From positions 2,728,001 to 2,792,000 of the forward strand of contig NZ_CP120210.1 of assembly GCF_029369745.1 (NCBI RefSeq): a stretch of DNA of 64,000 bases. Direction: 5' to 3'. Below are positions 50,570 through 59,822 of this stretch, piece by piece (the stretch's first letter is position 1; every line of letters begins with the position of its first letter). Origin of the DNA: Amycolatopsis sp. QT-25 (GTDB lineage Bacteria; Actinomycetota; Actinomycetes; Mycobacteriales; Pseudonocardiaceae). The notes beneath the pieces are model-generated. The model was not told the DNA's origin, made no database searches, and saw nothing but the letters and a program-made list of their open reading frames with translations. The position numbers and the translations under genes are program-made.

Positions 50570-52273
50570 TCAGTTGCCGAGTACTCGCGTGTCGGCGTCG
50601 ATGAAGTACTGCCCGTCGATCTGGACCACGCGCAGCGCCGGACGCGAGCCGCCGTTGATCGTGATGTTCATGTCGATCGACCCGTCGGGGTTACCGCCGC
50701 CGCTGTCGGCGCGCGCCTTCTCCGAGCCGGTGACCTTGTGAGCGGACCAGTAGTCGGCGAAAGCCTGCTCCGAGCCGTACACGGCCTTCGCGGCGTCAGT
50801 GAGCTTGTTCCAGCTCGCGGACGTGCCGATCTTGTTCGTATCGAAGAAGTCCAGCAGGAAGGTGCCCACGCTCGAGTAGCTCGTGACCTTTTCGCTCGGG
50901 GTCTTGCCCAAGCCGGCCTGCGCGGCACGTGACGAAGACGGGGCACTCGACTTGGGCGCCGAGACGCTGGGCTGCGGGTTCGTCCCGGTGTGGTCGCCGG
51001 CCTGAGGGGTGGCCCCGTTGCTCGAATTCAGCACCAGGAACACGATCACGGCGATCACCACGACCGCGGCACCGCCACCCGCGAACAGGACGGCTTTGCG
51101 TTTGGCGTCGGCAGGCTTGGCGGGGGACGGCCGCGTCGGGGCGGCCGCGGACGGCGGCGGGCTCATCGCGGCGACCGGACGCGGCGGTGTGTTCGGCGGG
51201 GCCGACGACGAGCGCATCGGCATGAAGGCGGCCGTCGGCGTGGGCGTCTTGGCGGGCGGCGGAGGAGCCGCCGCGGCGGACTGCGCCGGCTTGTCGGTCC
51301 GTTGCCACGGCGGCCGGTCCCCGCCGGGGATGCCGTGTCCCGGGGTGTCGGGCACGGCGGGCTGTCTGCCGCCGCCCGCTCCGAAGAGCCGCGGCGACGC
51401 CGCCGTGCCCGCGGCGGACTCGTTCGCCGCCAGCGCGGCGAGGCGCTCGCGGGCCTCGGCCATCGTCGGGCGTTCGGTCGGCTCGGCGCGCAGGAGGCTC
51501 ATCAGCAGCGCCGTCGCGGGGCCCGCCTGCTGCGGCGGGTTGATCTGCCCGTTCGCGGCCGCGTACAGCAGCGCCAGCTGGTTGGAGCTGTTCCCGTACG
51601 GCGTCTGGCCCTCGATCGCCTGGTAGAGCGTCGCGCCGAGCGCGAAGACGTCGGAGCTGGGCACCGGGTCCGAGCCGCGCGCCAGCTCGGGCGCGAGGTA
51701 CGCCGGGGTGCCGCCGATCAGGCCGGTCTGGGTGAGCGTCATGTCACCGGCCGCGCGGGAGATGCCGAAGTCGGTGATCTTCGCGGTGCCGGACTCGTCG
51801 ATCAGGATGTTCCCGGGTTTCACGTCGCGGTGCACGATCCCGGCGCGGTGCGCGGCGACCAGCGCCGACGCGACCTGCTCGCCGATCTTCGCGACGCGCC
51901 CCAGCGGCAGCGTGCCTTCGCCGGAGATGATCGCCGAGAGGCTCGGGCCGTTCAGGTACTCCATCACCAGGCAGGGATCGCCGCCGTGCTCGGCGATGTC
52001 GAACACCACGATCGCGTTCGGATGCTGGAACCGGGCCGCGTTCTTCGCCTCGCGCATGGCGCGCTGGCGCATGTTGTCACGTTCGGCCTCGGAGACACCC
52101 GGCTGGGGGAGGATCTGCTTGACCGCCACCGAGCGCTCGAGGCGGACATCGATGGCACGCCAGACCACCCCCATGGCACCGCTACCAATTTGCTCGACCA
52201 GGCGGTAGTGCCCAGCGATCAGCTGACCGGTGTCGATGGCGACTGCTCCTGACACATTCTCTGACGAACACAT
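50570..52273 (-). CDS. Membrane Ser/Thr protein kinase (Pkn type)
   Basis: A 567-residue receptor-like kinase. Kinase domain residues 20-275: glycine loop IGSGAMGVVWRA, catalytic IVHRDVKPGNILID, DFGISRAAGD and the activation segment TQTGLIGGTPAYLAPE. A long Pro/Ala/Ser juxtamembrane linker leads to a single helix (LFAGGGAAVVVIAVIVFLVL, about residues 392-413). The outer part is Ser/Thr-rich, then a small globular domain (about residues 455-567) resembling a DUF4878-like lipoprotein fold, not a PASTA repeat. ATG 52273 lacks a binding site; GTG 52255 is an alternative start. Confidence 0.9.
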   Translation of the reverse strand: MCSSENVSGAVAIDTGQLIAGHYRLVEQIGSGAMGVVWRAIDVRLERSVAVKQILPQPGVSEAERDNMRQRAMREAKNAARFQHPNAIVVFDIAEHGGDPCLVMEYLNGPSLSAIISGEGTLPLGRVAKIGEQVASALVAAHRAGIVHRDVKPGNILIDESGTAKITDFGISRAAGDMTLTQTGLIGGTPAYLAPELARGSDPVPSSDVFALGATLYQAIEGQTPYGNSSNQLALLYAAANGQINPPQQAGPATALLMSLLRAEPTERPTMAEARERLAALAANESAAGTAASPRLFGAGGGRQPAVPDTPGHGIPGGDRPPWQRTDKPAQSAAAAPPPPAKTPTPTAAFMPMRSSSAPPNTPPRPVAAMSPPPSAAAPTRPSPAKPADAKRKAVLFAGGGAAVVVIAVIVFLVLNSSNGATPQAGDHTGTNPQPSVSAPKSSAPSSSRAAQAGLGKTPSEKVTSYSSVGTFLLDFFDTNKIGTSASWNKLTDAAKAVYGSEQAFADYWSAHKVTGSEKARADSGGGNPDGSIDMNITINGGSRPALRVVQIDGQYFIDADTRVLGN

Positions 52274-52355
52274 CCCGGGTGATGGTGGCGTTACGCGACC
52301 TGACGGGTCCCGCGCACCCGATCGAGTGTAGCGGGCGATGGTTTCGGTTCCGGCG

Positions 52356-53051
52356 TCAGCTCGCCGGTGCGGAGGCGGGCGATTCTTCCTCGTCGTGTCC
52401 TCCGGGTGCCGGACCGGCTTCGCGCCGGAAGACCGTGAACAACCCGATGGCCCCCGCGGCAGCGAACACGGCGTAACAGATCAGCAGGGCGGGCGGTGTT
52501 TCCCCGGTGAGCGCGTCGCCGAGGACGACGACCGCGATCGTGCCCGGCAGGCTGCCGAGCGCGGTTCCGATCAGATACGGGGCGAAGCGGACCGAGGACA
52601 CTCCGCACAGGTAACTGAACGGAGCGAACGGCACCATCGGGATCAGCCGTAAGGAGGTGATCGCCAGTACCCCGCCGTCGGAAAGCCGGTCGTTGACCGC
52701 GCGGACCTTCGCCCGGTGCAGGTGCCGGGTGACCAGATCGCGGCCGAGTGCCCTCGAAAGGGTGAACGAGATCGAGGCGGCGACGATGGTCGCCAGGAGG
52801 CCGACGACGATGCCCGTCGTGGCGCCGAGCAGCAGCCCGCCCGCCAGGTTGAACACGGTGCGGGGGATCGGCGCGACCGTCAGTACCGAGTAGACCAGGA
52901 AGAACACCAGTGGAGTGGCCGGGCCGGTCTCGGCCGCCCAGGCACGCAGCCCGGCCGGGCTCGGGAGCGGCAACAGGACCGCGGCCGTTACGAACAGGAC
53001 GAGCACGGTGAGCGCGAGGATCAATTTGGTACGGCCGGACACTGCGTCCAC
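52356..53051 (-). CDS. TVP38/TMEM64 (DedA-like) membrane protein
   Basis: A 231-residue protein with five or six hydrophobic helices. VLTVAPIPRTVFNLAGGLLLG and SLRLIPMVPFAPFSYLCGVSSVRFAPYLIGTALGSLPGT are the SNARE-associated/VTT domain signatures, with the conserved Arg and Pro residues. Members are linked to lipid scrambling or proton-coupled transport. Start is GTG 53051 or 53042. Divergent from the acetyltransferase gene with only 15 bases between, around a palindromic ACCGTACGGT. Confidence 0.8.
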   Translation of the reverse strand: MDAVSGRTKLILALTVLVLFVTAAVLLPLPSPAGLRAWAAETGPATPLVFFLVYSVLTVAPIPRTVFNLAGGLLLGATTGIVVGLLATIVAASISFTLSRALGRDLVTRHLHRAKVRAVNDRLSDGGVLAITSLRLIPMVPFAPFSYLCGVSSVRFAPYLIGTALGSLPGTIAVVVLGDALTGETPPALLICYAVFAAAGAIGLFTVFRREAGPAPGGHDEEESPASAPAS

Positions 53052-53066
53052 CGTACGGTATCCACC

Positions 53067-53624
53067 GTGATCGATACCGAGGCGCTGCGGACGCAGCCCG
53101 AACTCGTCGGCGAGAACGTCGTGCTCACCCAGCTCGACGAGTCCTACTTCGAGACCGGCTGGGAGGCACTGTGGAACCCGGAAAGCCGCAGGCTGACCGG
53201 TACGCACACCGAGTTCACCGCCGACCAGATCCGGACCTGGCTGGCCGGACGGCCGGGTCTGGACGATCGCGCGGACTACGCGATCGTGCGCCAGGACGAT
53301 CGCGCGCACGTCGGCGATCTCGCACTCACCGACGTCGACAAGGACAACCGCTCGGCGGCGTTCCGCATCGCGTTGAACGGCCCGGAGTTCTACGGCAAGG
53401 GTTACGGCACCGAGGCGACCAAGCTGGTCCTGGAGTACGCCTTCGGCGTCGTCGGCCTGCACCGGGTCTCGCTCGAGGTCTTCGACTACAACCCGCGTGC
53501 CCGGCGCGCCTACGAAAAGGCCGGGTTCGTCGGCGAGGGGCTCCAGCGGGAAGCGTTGTGGTGGGACGGCGAGTGGCATGACGTCATCACGATGGCCGTT
53601 CTGAGTACCGATCCCCGGCCCTGA
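53067..53624 (+). CDS. GNAT-family N-acetyltransferase (RimJ/RimL type)
   Basis: A 185-residue acetyltransferase. LVGENVVLTQLDESYFETGWEA opens the fold, the acetyl-CoA loop is in FYGKGYGTEATKLVLEYAF, and LEVFDYNPRARRAYEKAGFV gives the typical C-terminal half. GTG 53067 gives the proper length. It probably acetylates a protein N-terminus or a small amine; the substrate is unknown. Confidence 0.85.
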   Translation: MIDTEALRTQPELVGENVVLTQLDESYFETGWEALWNPESRRLTGTHTEFTADQIRTWLAGRPGLDDRADYAIVRQDDRAHVGDLALTDVDKDNRSAAFRIALNGPEFYGKGYGTEATKLVLEYAFGVVGLHRVSLEVFDYNPRARRAYEKAGFVGEGLQREALWWDGEWHDVITMAVLSTDPRP

Positions 53625-53643
53625 TCGGCGCTACGGTGGGCGC

Positions 53644-54666
53644 ATGCCCAAGAACGGTGAGCCGATCGAGGTCGAGGCAGGCGAGCGCAAGGTCCGGGTG
53701 TCCAGCCCGGACAAGGTGTATTTCCCGGCCAAGGGGATCACGAAGCGCCAGGTCGTGGAGCACTACGTCGCGGTCGGCGAGCCGCTGTTGCGCGCGATCG
53801 GGGAGCGGCCGACGACGTTGAAGCGCTACCGCGATGGTGTCGAGGGTGATTGGTTCTACTCCAAGCGCGTGCCGAAGGGTGCCCCGGAGTGGGTGGAGAC
53901 CGCGAAGATCACCTTCCCGTCGGGCCGGACGGCGGAAGAGGTCTGCCCGACCGAGCCCGCCGTGTTCGCCTGGGCGGCGAACCTGAGCACCTTCGACTTC
54001 CACCCGTGGCCGGTGCGGCGGCCCGACGTCGACCATCCCGACGAACTCCGCATCGACGTGGACCCGCCGGACGAGGCGGGATTCTCCGACGCGGTCGAGG
54101 TCGCCGCCGTGGTGCGTGAGGTCCTCGACTCGGCGGGGCTGGTCGGCTATCCGAAGACCTCGGGCGGCCGCGGCGTGCACGTCCTGGTGCGGATCCGGCC
54201 GGAATGGGACTTCATCGACGTCCGGCACGCGGTGATCGCGCTGGGCCGCGAGGTCGAGCGCCGGATCCCGGAGAAGGCGACCATCGCGTGGTGGAAGGAA
54301 GAACGCGGCGGCCGGGTTTTCATCGACTACAACCAGGCCGCGCGCGACCGCACCGTGGCGTCGGCCTGGTCGGTCCGCGGCACCCCGCGCGCGACGGTGT
54401 CCATGCCGCTCACCTGGGACCTCCTGACCGAAGTGGACCCGGACGACTTCGACGTCCTTACCGCAGGCGCCTTCTACGCCGAACGCGGTGACCTGCACGC
54501 GCCGATGGACGAGCGGGCGTTCGGCATCGAGACCCTGCTGGAGTGGTACGCGCGGGACGAACGCGACCGTGGTCTCGGCGAGATGCCGTATCCCCCGGAC
54601 TACCCGAAAATGCCGGGCGAGCCGAAGCGTGTCCAGCCGAGCAAGGCGCGGAACGACCCCGCTTGA
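53644..54666 (+). CDS. Stand-alone LigD-type polymerase domain (archaeo-eukaryotic primase fold)
   Basis: A 340-residue protein equivalent to the polymerase domain of LigD, used for gap filling and nucleotide addition in end joining and repair. VSSPDKVYFPAKGITKRQVVEHY is the N-terminal signature; the metal-binding pair is in ELRIDVDPP, with YPKTSGGRGVHVLVR and FIDYNQAARDRTVASAWSVRG after it. No ligase or nuclease domain is attached. An ATP-dependent ligase gene starts beyond 64000, ten kilobases away; Ku is not in the window. Confidence 0.9.
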   Translation: MPKNGEPIEVEAGERKVRVSSPDKVYFPAKGITKRQVVEHYVAVGEPLLRAIGERPTTLKRYRDGVEGDWFYSKRVPKGAPEWVETAKITFPSGRTAEEVCPTEPAVFAWAANLSTFDFHPWPVRRPDVDHPDELRIDVDPPDEAGFSDAVEVAAVVREVLDSAGLVGYPKTSGGRGVHVLVRIRPEWDFIDVRHAVIALGREVERRIPEKATIAWWKEERGGRVFIDYNQAARDRTVASAWSVRGTPRATVSMPLTWDLLTEVDPDDFDVLTAGAFYAERGDLHAPMDERAFGIETLLEWYARDERDRGLGEMPYPPDYPKMPGEPKRVQPSKARNDPA

Positions 54667-54917
54667 TGGCTTGCGGACGGGAACGCATTTCGTGACGACT
54701 TGTGCGTTCTCGGTGACCGATTCGTACCGGCGATCCGCTTTTTCTTCGTTTTGCTCCCGGAGTGATTGCGCTTTCGTGTCGATCCAGAAACCAGTCACCG
54801 CCGCGCGGTGGATCGATACGAGACTGTGTGACGCACGGGACCCGGCCGTAACGCCGGGCTTCCTGCCAGCGACATTTCCCTCCGAACACTAGGCTGGGGG
54901 AGGACGAAGGAGTACCT

Positions 54918-55310
54918 GTGGACGACCTGATCGCCTTTCTCGCCGCGCGGGTGGGGCAACGCCAGGCGGTGATCATGCAGGCGGTCAAGAAGACCGAGAT
55001 CGACGAATCGCTCAATCGTGGTGAGACCAAGGTCGTCATCGAAAAGAAGATCCGTTCGCTGAACGACATCGAACTCGACGCGGTCAAGCAGATGATCAAC
55101 GAGATCGAGGCGACCCGGCGGCTCCTGCAGGCGCACCGCACCACGGTTTCCGAGAAGGTCCCGGGTTTCCCCTTGTACGGCAATGAGTATTGGTGCGAGA
55201 CGTGCCATGTCCCCGCCGACGAGGCCGGCACGAACTGGTGCCTCACCCTGCGGCTGCTGGCTCTGCCGCACGCCGATCACCCGGACTACAGCGAGCGCTG
55301 GCGCCCCTGA
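54918..55310 (+). CDS. DUF6221-like protein
   Basis: A 130-residue protein. The start DDLIAFLAARVGQRQAVIMQ and a helical middle leading to RRLLQAHRT fit the actinobacterial DUF6221 pattern; the C-terminal part has a CETCH and a later Cys (NWCLTLRLLALPHADHPDY), perhaps a metal site. GTG 54918 follows AAGGAG. Function unknown. The 250 bases upstream hold nothing I could assign. Confidence 0.7.
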   Translation: MDDLIAFLAARVGQRQAVIMQAVKKTEIDESLNRGETKVVIEKKIRSLNDIELDAVKQMINEIEATRRLLQAHRTTVSEKVPGFPLYGNEYWCETCHVPADEAGTNWCLTLRLLALPHADHPDYSERWRP

Positions 55311-55350
55311 CCGGGGAATGCCCGCCGGGTGCGGCCGCGTTGACCCGAAG

Positions 55351-56358
55351 GTGATCAGGCTTTCGGTACTGGACCGGTCCCCGACCCGCCGCGGTGGCGA
55401 CGCGCCTCGCGCCCTGCGGGAGACGGTCGCCTTCGCGCGGGACATCGAAGCCTTGGGCTATCACCGGTTCTGGGTTTCCGAACACCACAGCGTGCCCGGC
55501 GTCGCAGGCTCGGCGCCCACGGTCCTGGCGGCCGCGGTCGCCTCGGCGACCGAGCGGATCCGCGTCGGCACCGGCGGCGTGATGCTGCCGAACCACCGGC
55601 CGCTCGTGGTCGCGGAGCAGTTCGGCGTGCTCGAATCACTCTTCCCCGGCCGGATCGACATGGGACTGGGCCGGTCGGTCGGGTTCACCGGTGGCGTCCG
55701 GCGGGCGCTCGGCCACGAGAAGGACGACGCCGATCGCTTCGGCGACCAGGTCCGGGAACTGCTGGGCTTCCTCGCGGGCGACCAGACCGCGTATCCGGGC
55801 GTGCACGCCGTGCCGGCGGAAGGCCTGCGCGTGCCCGCCTTCCTGCTGGCCACCGGGGCCGGGGCGAAGCTGGCCGCGGAACTGGGGCTGCCGCTGGTGA
55901 TCGCGCCGGTCCGGGGTGAAGGGCCGCTGCTCGAAGCCATCGAGGGTTATCGCTCCCGCTTCCGGTCTTCCGCGCAGGCTTCGCGACCGTATGTCGTGGT
56001 GTCGACGGCGATCGCGGTCGCCGAGTCGACCGAACGGGCCCGCCGGTTGCTGATCCCCGAAGCTTGGTCGACGGTCTACTCGCGGACGCACGGCGTCTTC
56101 CCGCCGCTTTCGCCGGTGGAGGAGATCCTCGCCGGGCCGCTGTCGGATCGCGATCGGGAACGGCTGGACCGGGCGCTCGACGGCCAGCTCGCCGGCACTC
56201 CCGATGAGCTGGGCGACCGGCTGGCCGACCTCGTCGCGAAGACCGGCGCCGACGAGATCCTGGTGACCACCAGTACCTTCGACCAGGCCGAGCGGCTGGA
56301 CTCCTATCGCGGGCTGGCCGAGGTCGCCGGGCTGCGCAGCCTGGCGGCCGTGTCCTGA
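55351..56358 (+). CDS. Luciferase-like flavin monooxygenase (LLM class)
   Basis: A 335-residue FMN-dependent TIM-barrel oxidoreductase. FARDIEALGYHRFWVSEHHSVPG and IRVGTGGVMLPNHRPLVVAEQF are the classical signatures; RIDMGLGRSVGFTGG follows. GTG 55351 gives the usual first strand IRLSVLDRSPTRRG. The branch with this start is often annotated as MsnO8-like. Substrate unknown. It stands alone, 40 bases after the DUF6221 gene and convergent with the PucR-type regulator. Confidence 0.85.
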   Translation: MIRLSVLDRSPTRRGGDAPRALRETVAFARDIEALGYHRFWVSEHHSVPGVAGSAPTVLAAAVASATERIRVGTGGVMLPNHRPLVVAEQFGVLESLFPGRIDMGLGRSVGFTGGVRRALGHEKDDADRFGDQVRELLGFLAGDQTAYPGVHAVPAEGLRVPAFLLATGAGAKLAAELGLPLVIAPVRGEGPLLEAIEGYRSRFRSSAQASRPYVVVSTAIAVAESTERARRLLIPEAWSTVYSRTHGVFPPLSPVEEILAGPLSDRDRERLDRALDGQLAGTPDELGDRLADLVAKTGADEILVTTSTFDQAERLDSYRGLAEVAGLRSLAAVS

Positions 56359-56368
56359 CCCTGCCCGT

Positions 56369-56426
56369 GTTCAGTCCGCTGGATGCGGTCCTTGCGCGTG
56401 CAACGAAGGCATCCAGAGGACTGAAC
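56369..56426. terminator. Bidirectional terminator hairpin
   Basis: GTTCAGTCCGCTGGATGC (56369-56386) pairs with 56409-56426 with a single mismatch over 18 bp; CCTT and AAGG inside extend the stem. It lies between convergent genes and shares GTTCAGTCCGCTG with the hairpin at 23556-23591. Confidence 0.75.
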
Positions 56427-56443
56427 GCGGGGGCGGGAAACGC

Positions 56444-58036
56444 CTAGAGGCGCAACAAGAGCTGGGTGAGGATGCGCTGCGCGGGGTCGTCCAGGTCGAT
56501 GCCGGACACCTCGCCGGCGCGGCGCACCCGGTAGCGGACCGTGTTCGGGTGGATGTTCAGCTCGCGCGCCGCTTTGCGCACGTCACCGAACGCGTCGAGG
56601 TAGGCGAGTACCGCGGGCACCAGGATGCCGCCGTGGTCGGCGTCGTGCGCGACCAGTTCGGCCAGCCGCGGATCGCGGATGCGCGGCTGCTCGCTCACGA
56701 AGGCGAGCACTTCCGAAAGCAGGACCTCGGCGCGGACGTCCGCCAGCGAGGCGACGTCCGCGGTCCCGTGCCCGCGCGCCATCGTCGCCAGCACACGGTC
56801 CGCGTCGCCACGGGAGGCCGCCGCGTCGGAGAGGCGCGGCACGACACCGCCCAGCGCCGCGCGCACCCGGACGTCGAGATGTCGTTGCGCGGTGCCGACG
56901 ATTTCCTTGGCCAGCGCCAAGATCCGCGGCTCGGCGTGCTCAGGGAGGTCGGGAAGGAGCGCGTAGACGCGGCCACCGATCACACTCACCAGCGCGCTCC
57001 GCCGGTACGCGGCGGTGTGCACGGTGATCAGATGCACCAGCTCCGCGCGGCGCAGCTGCCGGTCGGTCGCGGCGCGGTCGCGGGGGAGCGAGAAGCCCAG
57101 CACCATCGCGGGTTTCCCGGGATCGGCGCCGATGTCGTCGGCGACGGACTCCACGTCCAGACGGCCGTCGAGCAGTCCGGCCAGCAGATCCTCGCGCAAC
57201 CGGAGTTCCGGGCTGGGCAAGGTCCGGTGCCGGATCAGCCGCGGCGCGAGGGCCCGGCTCGCGCCGAGCAAGGCGACTTCCGCGCTTTCGGTGAGCGGAT
57301 GCGCGCCCTCCTGGACCCAGATCGTGCCCAGCGGCTGCGACCCGGCGTGGATGCCGGCCGCGATCCGCCGCCGGATGCCGAGATCGGGCCGCTCGTCGAT
57401 GCGGACGATGCCCTCGCCGGCGCGAAGACGCTGGTAAACACCCCATTCACGCAGCATCGCGAGGTAGCGTTCCGGACCTTCGCGGCCGAGGATGGAGAGC
57501 CTGCGCAGTTCGTCCACCTCGTCACCGGCCCGTGAATAGGCCAGCACGCGGCTCGCGGTGTCTTCGATGCTGACGAGGCCACCGGTCAGCGTCGCGATGG
57601 TCTGCGCGAGCGAGAACAGATCGCCGAGCACCTCGCCGCTGTCCGCCTCGCCACCCGCGCGGGCCGCGTCGACGACGCCCCTGGCCAACGCCTCGACCTG
57701 CTCCCAGCGCGCTTCGTGGCCGACCTCGATCAGCGCGATCCCCGCGTCGGCCGCGACGTTCACCACGGCCATGCCGTTCTTGATCGCGACGGCGGCCGCC
57801 CCGGACCGTCCCGCCGCCCGGATCGCCCCCGCGGCGGAGCGCCCCCGAGCGCCGATCACCAGGACGAGGTCACCCGGATGGACGTCGGGTGGATCCTCCG
57901 GATCGTGGATGACGACGTCGTCCACTCCGACGCCGAGTCCGTTCGGCGCCGCGAGCACTCTGACCAGCGGCTCCCCGAGGGTGGCGAGGACGTGCCGCAG
58001 GGAGGCGCCAGGCGTCGTCTGAATAGCCGCTGTCAT
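56444..58036 (-). CDS. PucR/CdaR-type regulator of proline catabolism
   Basis: A 530-residue regulator with an N-terminal PucR domain (GVGVDDVVIHDPEDPPDVHPGDLVLVIG), a middle ligand region (SLAQTIATLTGGLVSIEDTASRVLAYS) and a C-terminal helix-turn-helix (LDAFGDVRKAARELNIHPNTVRYRVRRAGEVSGIDL). It is divergent from the pruA-prodh pair with about 130 bases between, the usual arrangement for the activator of proline use in actinobacteria. ATG 58036 or GTG 58039 starts the protein. Confidence 0.85.
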   Translation of the reverse strand: MTAAIQTTPGASLRHVLATLGEPLVRVLAAPNGLGVGVDDVVIHDPEDPPDVHPGDLVLVIGARGRSAAGAIRAAGRSGAAAVAIKNGMAVVNVAADAGIALIEVGHEARWEQVEALARGVVDAARAGGEADSGEVLGDLFSLAQTIATLTGGLVSIEDTASRVLAYSRAGDEVDELRRLSILGREGPERYLAMLREWGVYQRLRAGEGIVRIDERPDLGIRRRIAAGIHAGSQPLGTIWVQEGAHPLTESAEVALLGASRALAPRLIRHRTLPSPELRLREDLLAGLLDGRLDVESVADDIGADPGKPAMVLGFSLPRDRAATDRQLRRAELVHLITVHTAAYRRSALVSVIGGRVYALLPDLPEHAEPRILALAKEIVGTAQRHLDVRVRAALGGVVPRLSDAAASRGDADRVLATMARGHGTADVASLADVRAEVLLSEVLAFVSEQPRIRDPRLAELVAHDADHGGILVPAVLAYLDAFGDVRKAARELNIHPNTVRYRVRRAGEVSGIDLDDPAQRILTQLLLRL

Positions 58037-58051
58037 CACCGAATAGGCCGA

Positions 58052-58092
58052 TCGGACAAGATGGTCACCCTGATTCTAGCCAGTCGGACAAG
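58052..58092. promoter_or_regulatory. Candidate paired operator sites in the proline control region
   Basis: TCGGACAAG occurs at 58052-58060 and again at 58084-58092 in the same orientation, 32 bases apart, three helical turns. Both lie in the divergent region between the regulator gene and pruA, so they are good candidates for binding by the PucR-type protein. Confidence 0.45.
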
Positions 58093-58165
58093 CCGTCGGC
58101 GGGCCGTCCGGGCTACCGTTCGGAGTAAGACCTCATATCCGGCGAAGTGCAGTCAGGAGCAGTCA

Positions 58166-59803
58166 GTGGACGCCGTGACCCAGACCCCCGCCCCGCAGAA
58201 CGAGCCGGTGCTGACCTACGCACCGGGCAGCGCCGAGCGCGCTGAACTCGAGGGCGCGCTCAAGTCGCTGGGCAACGCCGACCCCATCGACCTCACCGCG
58301 ACGATCGGCGGTGAGCAGCGCAAGGGCGGCGGCGAGAAGATCGAGGTCGTCCAGCCGCACAACCACAAGGCGGTGCTGGGCGTCATCCACAGCGCGACCG
58401 CGCAGGACACCCACGACGCGATCGCCGCGGCCAAGGCCGCCGCCCCCGGCTGGCGCGCGCTGTCCTTCGACGACCGCGCCGCGATCATCCTGCGTGCCGC
58501 CGACCTGCTGGCGGGCCCGTGGCGCGCCAAGCTGAACGCCGCCACCATGCTCGGCCAGTCGAAGACCGCCTTCCAGGCCGAGATCGACTCCGCCTGCGAG
58601 CTGATCGACTTCTGGCGGTTCAACGTCGCCTTCGGCCGCCAGATCCTCGCCGAGCAGCCGGTCAGCTCGCCCGGGATCTGGAACCGGATGGAGCACCGCC
58701 CGCTCGAGGGCTTCGTGTACGCCATCACCCCGTTCAACTTCACCGCGATCTCCGGCAACCTGCCGACCGCGCCCGCGCTGATGGGCAACGTCGTGCTGTG
58801 GAAGCCGTCGCCGACGCAGAGCTATGCCGCACACATGCTGATGCGGCTGCTCGAAGAGGCCGGTATGCCGCCGGGTGTCATCAACCTGCTCCCCGGCGAC
58901 GGCAAGGCCGTCTCCGAGGTCGCCCTGACCCACCGCGACCTGGCCGGCATCCACTTCACCGGCTCCACCCCGACCTTCCAGCACCTGTGGGCCACCGTCG
59001 GCGCCAACATCTCCGGCTACCGCTCGTACCCGCGCCTGGTCGGCGAGACCGGCGGCAAGGACTTCGTGCTCGCGCACGCCTCGGCCGACGTCGACATCCT
59101 GCGCACCGCGCTGATCCGCGGCGCCTTCGAGTACCAGGGCCAGAAGTGCTCGGCCGCGTCCCGCGCCTACGTCCCGCGTTCGCTCTGGGCGAGCCTGAAG
59201 GACGAGCTGGTCTCCGAGACCGAAGCCATCACTTACGGCGACGTCACCGACCTGGACAACTTCGGTGGTGCCGTGATCGACCGCCGCGCCTTCGACAAGC
59301 ACGCGGCCGTGCTGGCCAGCGCCGCCGAAGACCCCGAAATCGACGTCATCGCCGGTGGCACCGCGGACGACAGCGTCGGCTACTTCGTGCGCCCGACGAT
59401 CCTGGTTTCGGACAACCCGGAGCACGAGATCTTCCGCACCGAGTACTTCGGCCCGATCCTCGCGCTGCACGTCTACTCCGACGACACCGACGAGGGCTAC
59501 GACAACGTCCTGAAGCTGATCGACGAGACCGCCGACTACGCGCTCACCGGCGCGGTCGTCGCGACCGACCGCACGGCCGTCGCGAAGGCGGCCGAGGCGC
59601 TGCGCTTCGCCGCCGGCAACTTCTACGTCAACGACAAGCCGACCGGCGCGGTCGTCGGCCAGCAGCCCTTCGGCGGTGCCCGCGCTTCCGGCACCAACGA
59701 CAAGGCCGGTTCGGTGTTCAACCTGCTCCGCTGGACGAGCCCGCGCTCGATCAAGGAGACCTTCGTTCCGCCCACCAGCGTCCGCTACCCCCACCAGGGC
59801 TGA
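58166..59803 (+). CDS. pruA: L-glutamate gamma-semialdehyde dehydrogenase (P5C dehydrogenase)
   Basis: A 545-residue aldehyde dehydrogenase completing proline breakdown to glutamate. The nucleophile Cys is in YQGQKCSAASRAYV, the Glu region in LVGETGGKDFVLAHASAD, and YAITPFNFTAISGNLPTAPALMGN is the P5C-type signature. GTG 58166 follows CAGGAG. It lies 19 bases before the proline dehydrogenase gene, which shows they work in series; the intermediate may be channelled. Confidence 0.95.
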   Translation: MDAVTQTPAPQNEPVLTYAPGSAERAELEGALKSLGNADPIDLTATIGGEQRKGGGEKIEVVQPHNHKAVLGVIHSATAQDTHDAIAAAKAAAPGWRALSFDDRAAIILRAADLLAGPWRAKLNAATMLGQSKTAFQAEIDSACELIDFWRFNVAFGRQILAEQPVSSPGIWNRMEHRPLEGFVYAITPFNFTAISGNLPTAPALMGNVVLWKPSPTQSYAAHMLMRLLEEAGMPPGVINLLPGDGKAVSEVALTHRDLAGIHFTGSTPTFQHLWATVGANISGYRSYPRLVGETGGKDFVLAHASADVDILRTALIRGAFEYQGQKCSAASRAYVPRSLWASLKDELVSETEAITYGDVTDLDNFGGAVIDRRAFDKHAAVLASAAEDPEIDVIAGGTADDSVGYFVRPTILVSDNPEHEIFRTEYFGPILALHVYSDDTDEGYDNVLKLIDETADYALTGAVVATDRTAVAKAAEALRFAAGNFYVNDKPTGAVVGQQPFGGARASGTNDKAGSVFNLLRWTSPRSIKETFVPPTSVRYPHQG

Positions 59804-59822
59804 GTTTCTCCAGGAGTCCGTG

